A stretch of DNA of 6,843 nt, taken from the NCBI GenBank assembly GCA_902500695.1, contig CABVRQ010000102.1:4958-11800 (forward strand), read 5' to 3'. The DNA comes from an uncultured Nitrospira sp. GTDB taxonomy: Bacteria > Nitrospirota > Nitrospiria > Nitrospirales > UBA8639. The notes below the pieces were generated by a model that worked only from the letters and a program-made list of their open reading frames with translations, was not told the origin of the DNA and did not search any database. Positions 5,835 through 6,843 of this stretch are shown piece after piece. Numbering within the stretch: position 1 is the stretch's first letter; every line of letters begins with the position of its first letter. Position numbers and translations under genes: made by a program.

Positions 5835-6719
5835 ATGAGCGGTGAACACCCCAATGTCGGCTTTCAAGGATTCCGGGTCGGAGCACTTGAAAGCCGGATG
5901 GCTACCGAGATGAAACGGTTGATTGTCCGGCACGGAGGCGTGCCCGTGGTCGCCCCATCAATGAGGGAACTCCCACTATCGGACAATCCCCAGGCGCTGG
6001 AATGTGGCGACGCCCTGCTGGCGGGTCAGGTCGATATACTCGTCCTGCTCACCGGGGTAGGATTTCGTACTCTGCTGGATGTTGTGCAGACCCGGTATGC
6101 ACTTGAGGGGATTATTGGCGCCTTGCAAAACACGGTGCTCGTCGTGCGGGGTCCCAAACCAACTCTGGTGTTAAAAGAACTCGGGCTTCAGCCGAACATC
6201 CTGGTCCCCGAACCCAATACCTGGAAAGATACTCTCGTTGCCCTTGATGCATCCTACCCTGATGGGCTCCAGGGATTACGGATCGCGGTGCAGGAATACG
6301 GGGTCAGTAACCCGAAATTTCTAGAAGGCCTGAGGGAACGGGGAGCAAAAGTTCGACCGGTTCCCGTCTATCGATGGACCTTACCTGAGGATCTGGCACC
6401 CCTGAAACATCTGCTTCAAGAAGTCATGGATGGGGTCATACCGGTTTTGTTGGTCACCAACGCCATTCAAGTGGAACATCTCGTCAAGGTGTTAGAAAAG
6501 GACGAAAAGATCAATGAGTTCAGAAAAGCGCTTCATCGCATGATGGTCGCCTCCATTGGCCATTTGGCGACTGAACGGTTACGCCACTATGGCTTCCCCG
6601 TCGACCTCGAACCTTCTCACCCCAAAATGGGGATCCTGGTCAAAGAAGCCTCCCAGGCCGTTCACACGATCCTGACCACGAAGAACGCCCCGCCAATAAG
6701 GGATACACCCGCGCCCTGA
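5835..6719 (+). CDS. hemD: Uroporphyrinogen-III synthase
   Basis: This cytoplasmic enzyme closes hydroxymethylbilane into uroporphyrinogen III with inversion of ring D, at the branch point for haem, sirohaem and cobalamin. The 294 residues show the two-domain HemD pattern. Domain one opens with GFRVGALESRMATEMKRLI (12-30) and contains VDILVLLTGVGFRTLLDVV (66-84) and VVRGPKPTLVLKELG (103-117). Domain two begins with LRIAVQEYGVSNP (148-160) and continues with RGAKVRPVPVYRWTLPED (169-186), VLLVTNAIQVEHLV (204-217) and VASIGHLATERLRHYGFPVD (238-257). The EYG...NP and VPVYRW.LP motifs recall the HemD domain found in some actinobacterial HemD/DNA-binding fusions, but no DNA-binding domain follows here. 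The start ATG has only a weak GAAAG eight bases upstream, so translation may depend on the SUMF1 gene 27 bases before. No other tetrapyrrole gene lies in the window. Confidence 0.9.
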   Translation: MSGEHPNVGFQGFRVGALESRMATEMKRLIVRHGGVPVVAPSMRELPLSDNPQALECGDALLAGQVDILVLLTGVGFRTLLDVVQTRYALEGIIGALQNTVLVVRGPKPTLVLKELGLQPNILVPEPNTWKDTLVALDASYPDGLQGLRIAVQEYGVSNPKFLEGLRERGAKVRPVPVYRWTLPEDLAPLKHLLQEVMDGVIPVLLVTNAIQVEHLVKVLEKDEKINEFRKALHRMMVASIGHLATERLRHYGFPVDLEPSHPKMGILVKEASQAVHTILTTKNAPPIRDTPAP

Positions 6720-6798
6720 TCCTCAGCGAACACATCAGACCTTTACTCCTATAACTATTATTGGCATTTCCCTTACCTTCAGACTGGTTCGGAGCGAA

Positions 6799-6843
6799 AT
6801 GCACCATAATTTCAAGCACAACCCGCTAGCTGGAATTTTTAGA
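6799..6843 (+). CDS. Possible start of a further gene, cut by the window edge
   Basis: After HemD, 79 bases hold no gene or clear terminator. GGAG at 6791-6794, four bases before the ATG at 6799, opens a frame of 15 codons (MHHNFKHNPLAGIFR) to the window edge. AT-rich hexamers such as TATAAC and TATTAT lie upstream at about 6750-6762, but I cannot pair them with a convincing -35. The peptide is too short to recognise and the frame may be chance. Confidence 0.2.
   Translation, partial: MHHNFKHNPLAGIFR

Overview
The window looks like chromosomal DNA of moderate GC content from a Gram-negative bacterium. The gene set and the flavour of the proteins suggest Nitrospira or a relative in the Nitrospirota: a UbiE/MenG quinone methyltransferase coupled to a B12-type radical SAM protein, a DsrE-family protein, a PSP1 protein, an exported SUMF1-fold protein and a stand-alone HemD. 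This assignment rests on recalled resemblance, not on a marker gene. I see no rRNA, tRNA, CRISPR array, insertion sequence, phage gene or obvious repeat. Coding density is high, and no gene-free stretch exceeds about 150 bases.

Layout. Six genes point left, read from about 4831 down to 1: a VOC-fold protein with an N-terminal extension and a TTG start (4274-4831); a 539-residue metallo-beta-lactamase-fold protein (2579-4198); a PSP1/RicT-like protein (1712-2437); a DsrE-family protein (1195-1614, possibly longer); UbiE/MenG (319-1068); and the N-terminal part of a radical SAM protein with a cobalamin-binding-type domain, cut by the window edge (1-314). Two genes point right from the same divergent region: an exported SUMF1-fold protein (4944-5807) and uroporphyrinogen-III synthase HemD (5835-6719). 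The last 124 bases hold at most the first codons of another gene.

How the genes may work together. UbiE/MenG finishes menaquinone or ubiquinone by C-methylation. Its stop codon lies 4 bases before the start of the radical SAM gene, so the two are probably co-translated. HemD supplies uroporphyrinogen III for haem, sirohaem and cobalamin. The left-pointing genes are spaced by 75-141 bases except for the UbiE/radical SAM pair, so they could form a loose operon or several units; their functions do not combine into one obvious pathway.

The least ordinary points are: (1) a short reading frame with a strong ribosome binding site that runs into the DsrE gene and would fuse to it if a run of five Gs were four; (2) a TTG start with a perfect AGGAGG on the VOC gene; (3) a SUMF1 protein lacking the catalytic cysteines of formylglycine-generating enzyme; (4) a PSP1 protein whose usual SIKMAK-type segment has been replaced; and (5) a lactamase-fold protein with a 200-residue N-terminal region I do not recognise. 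I do not see a convincing new multi-gene system.
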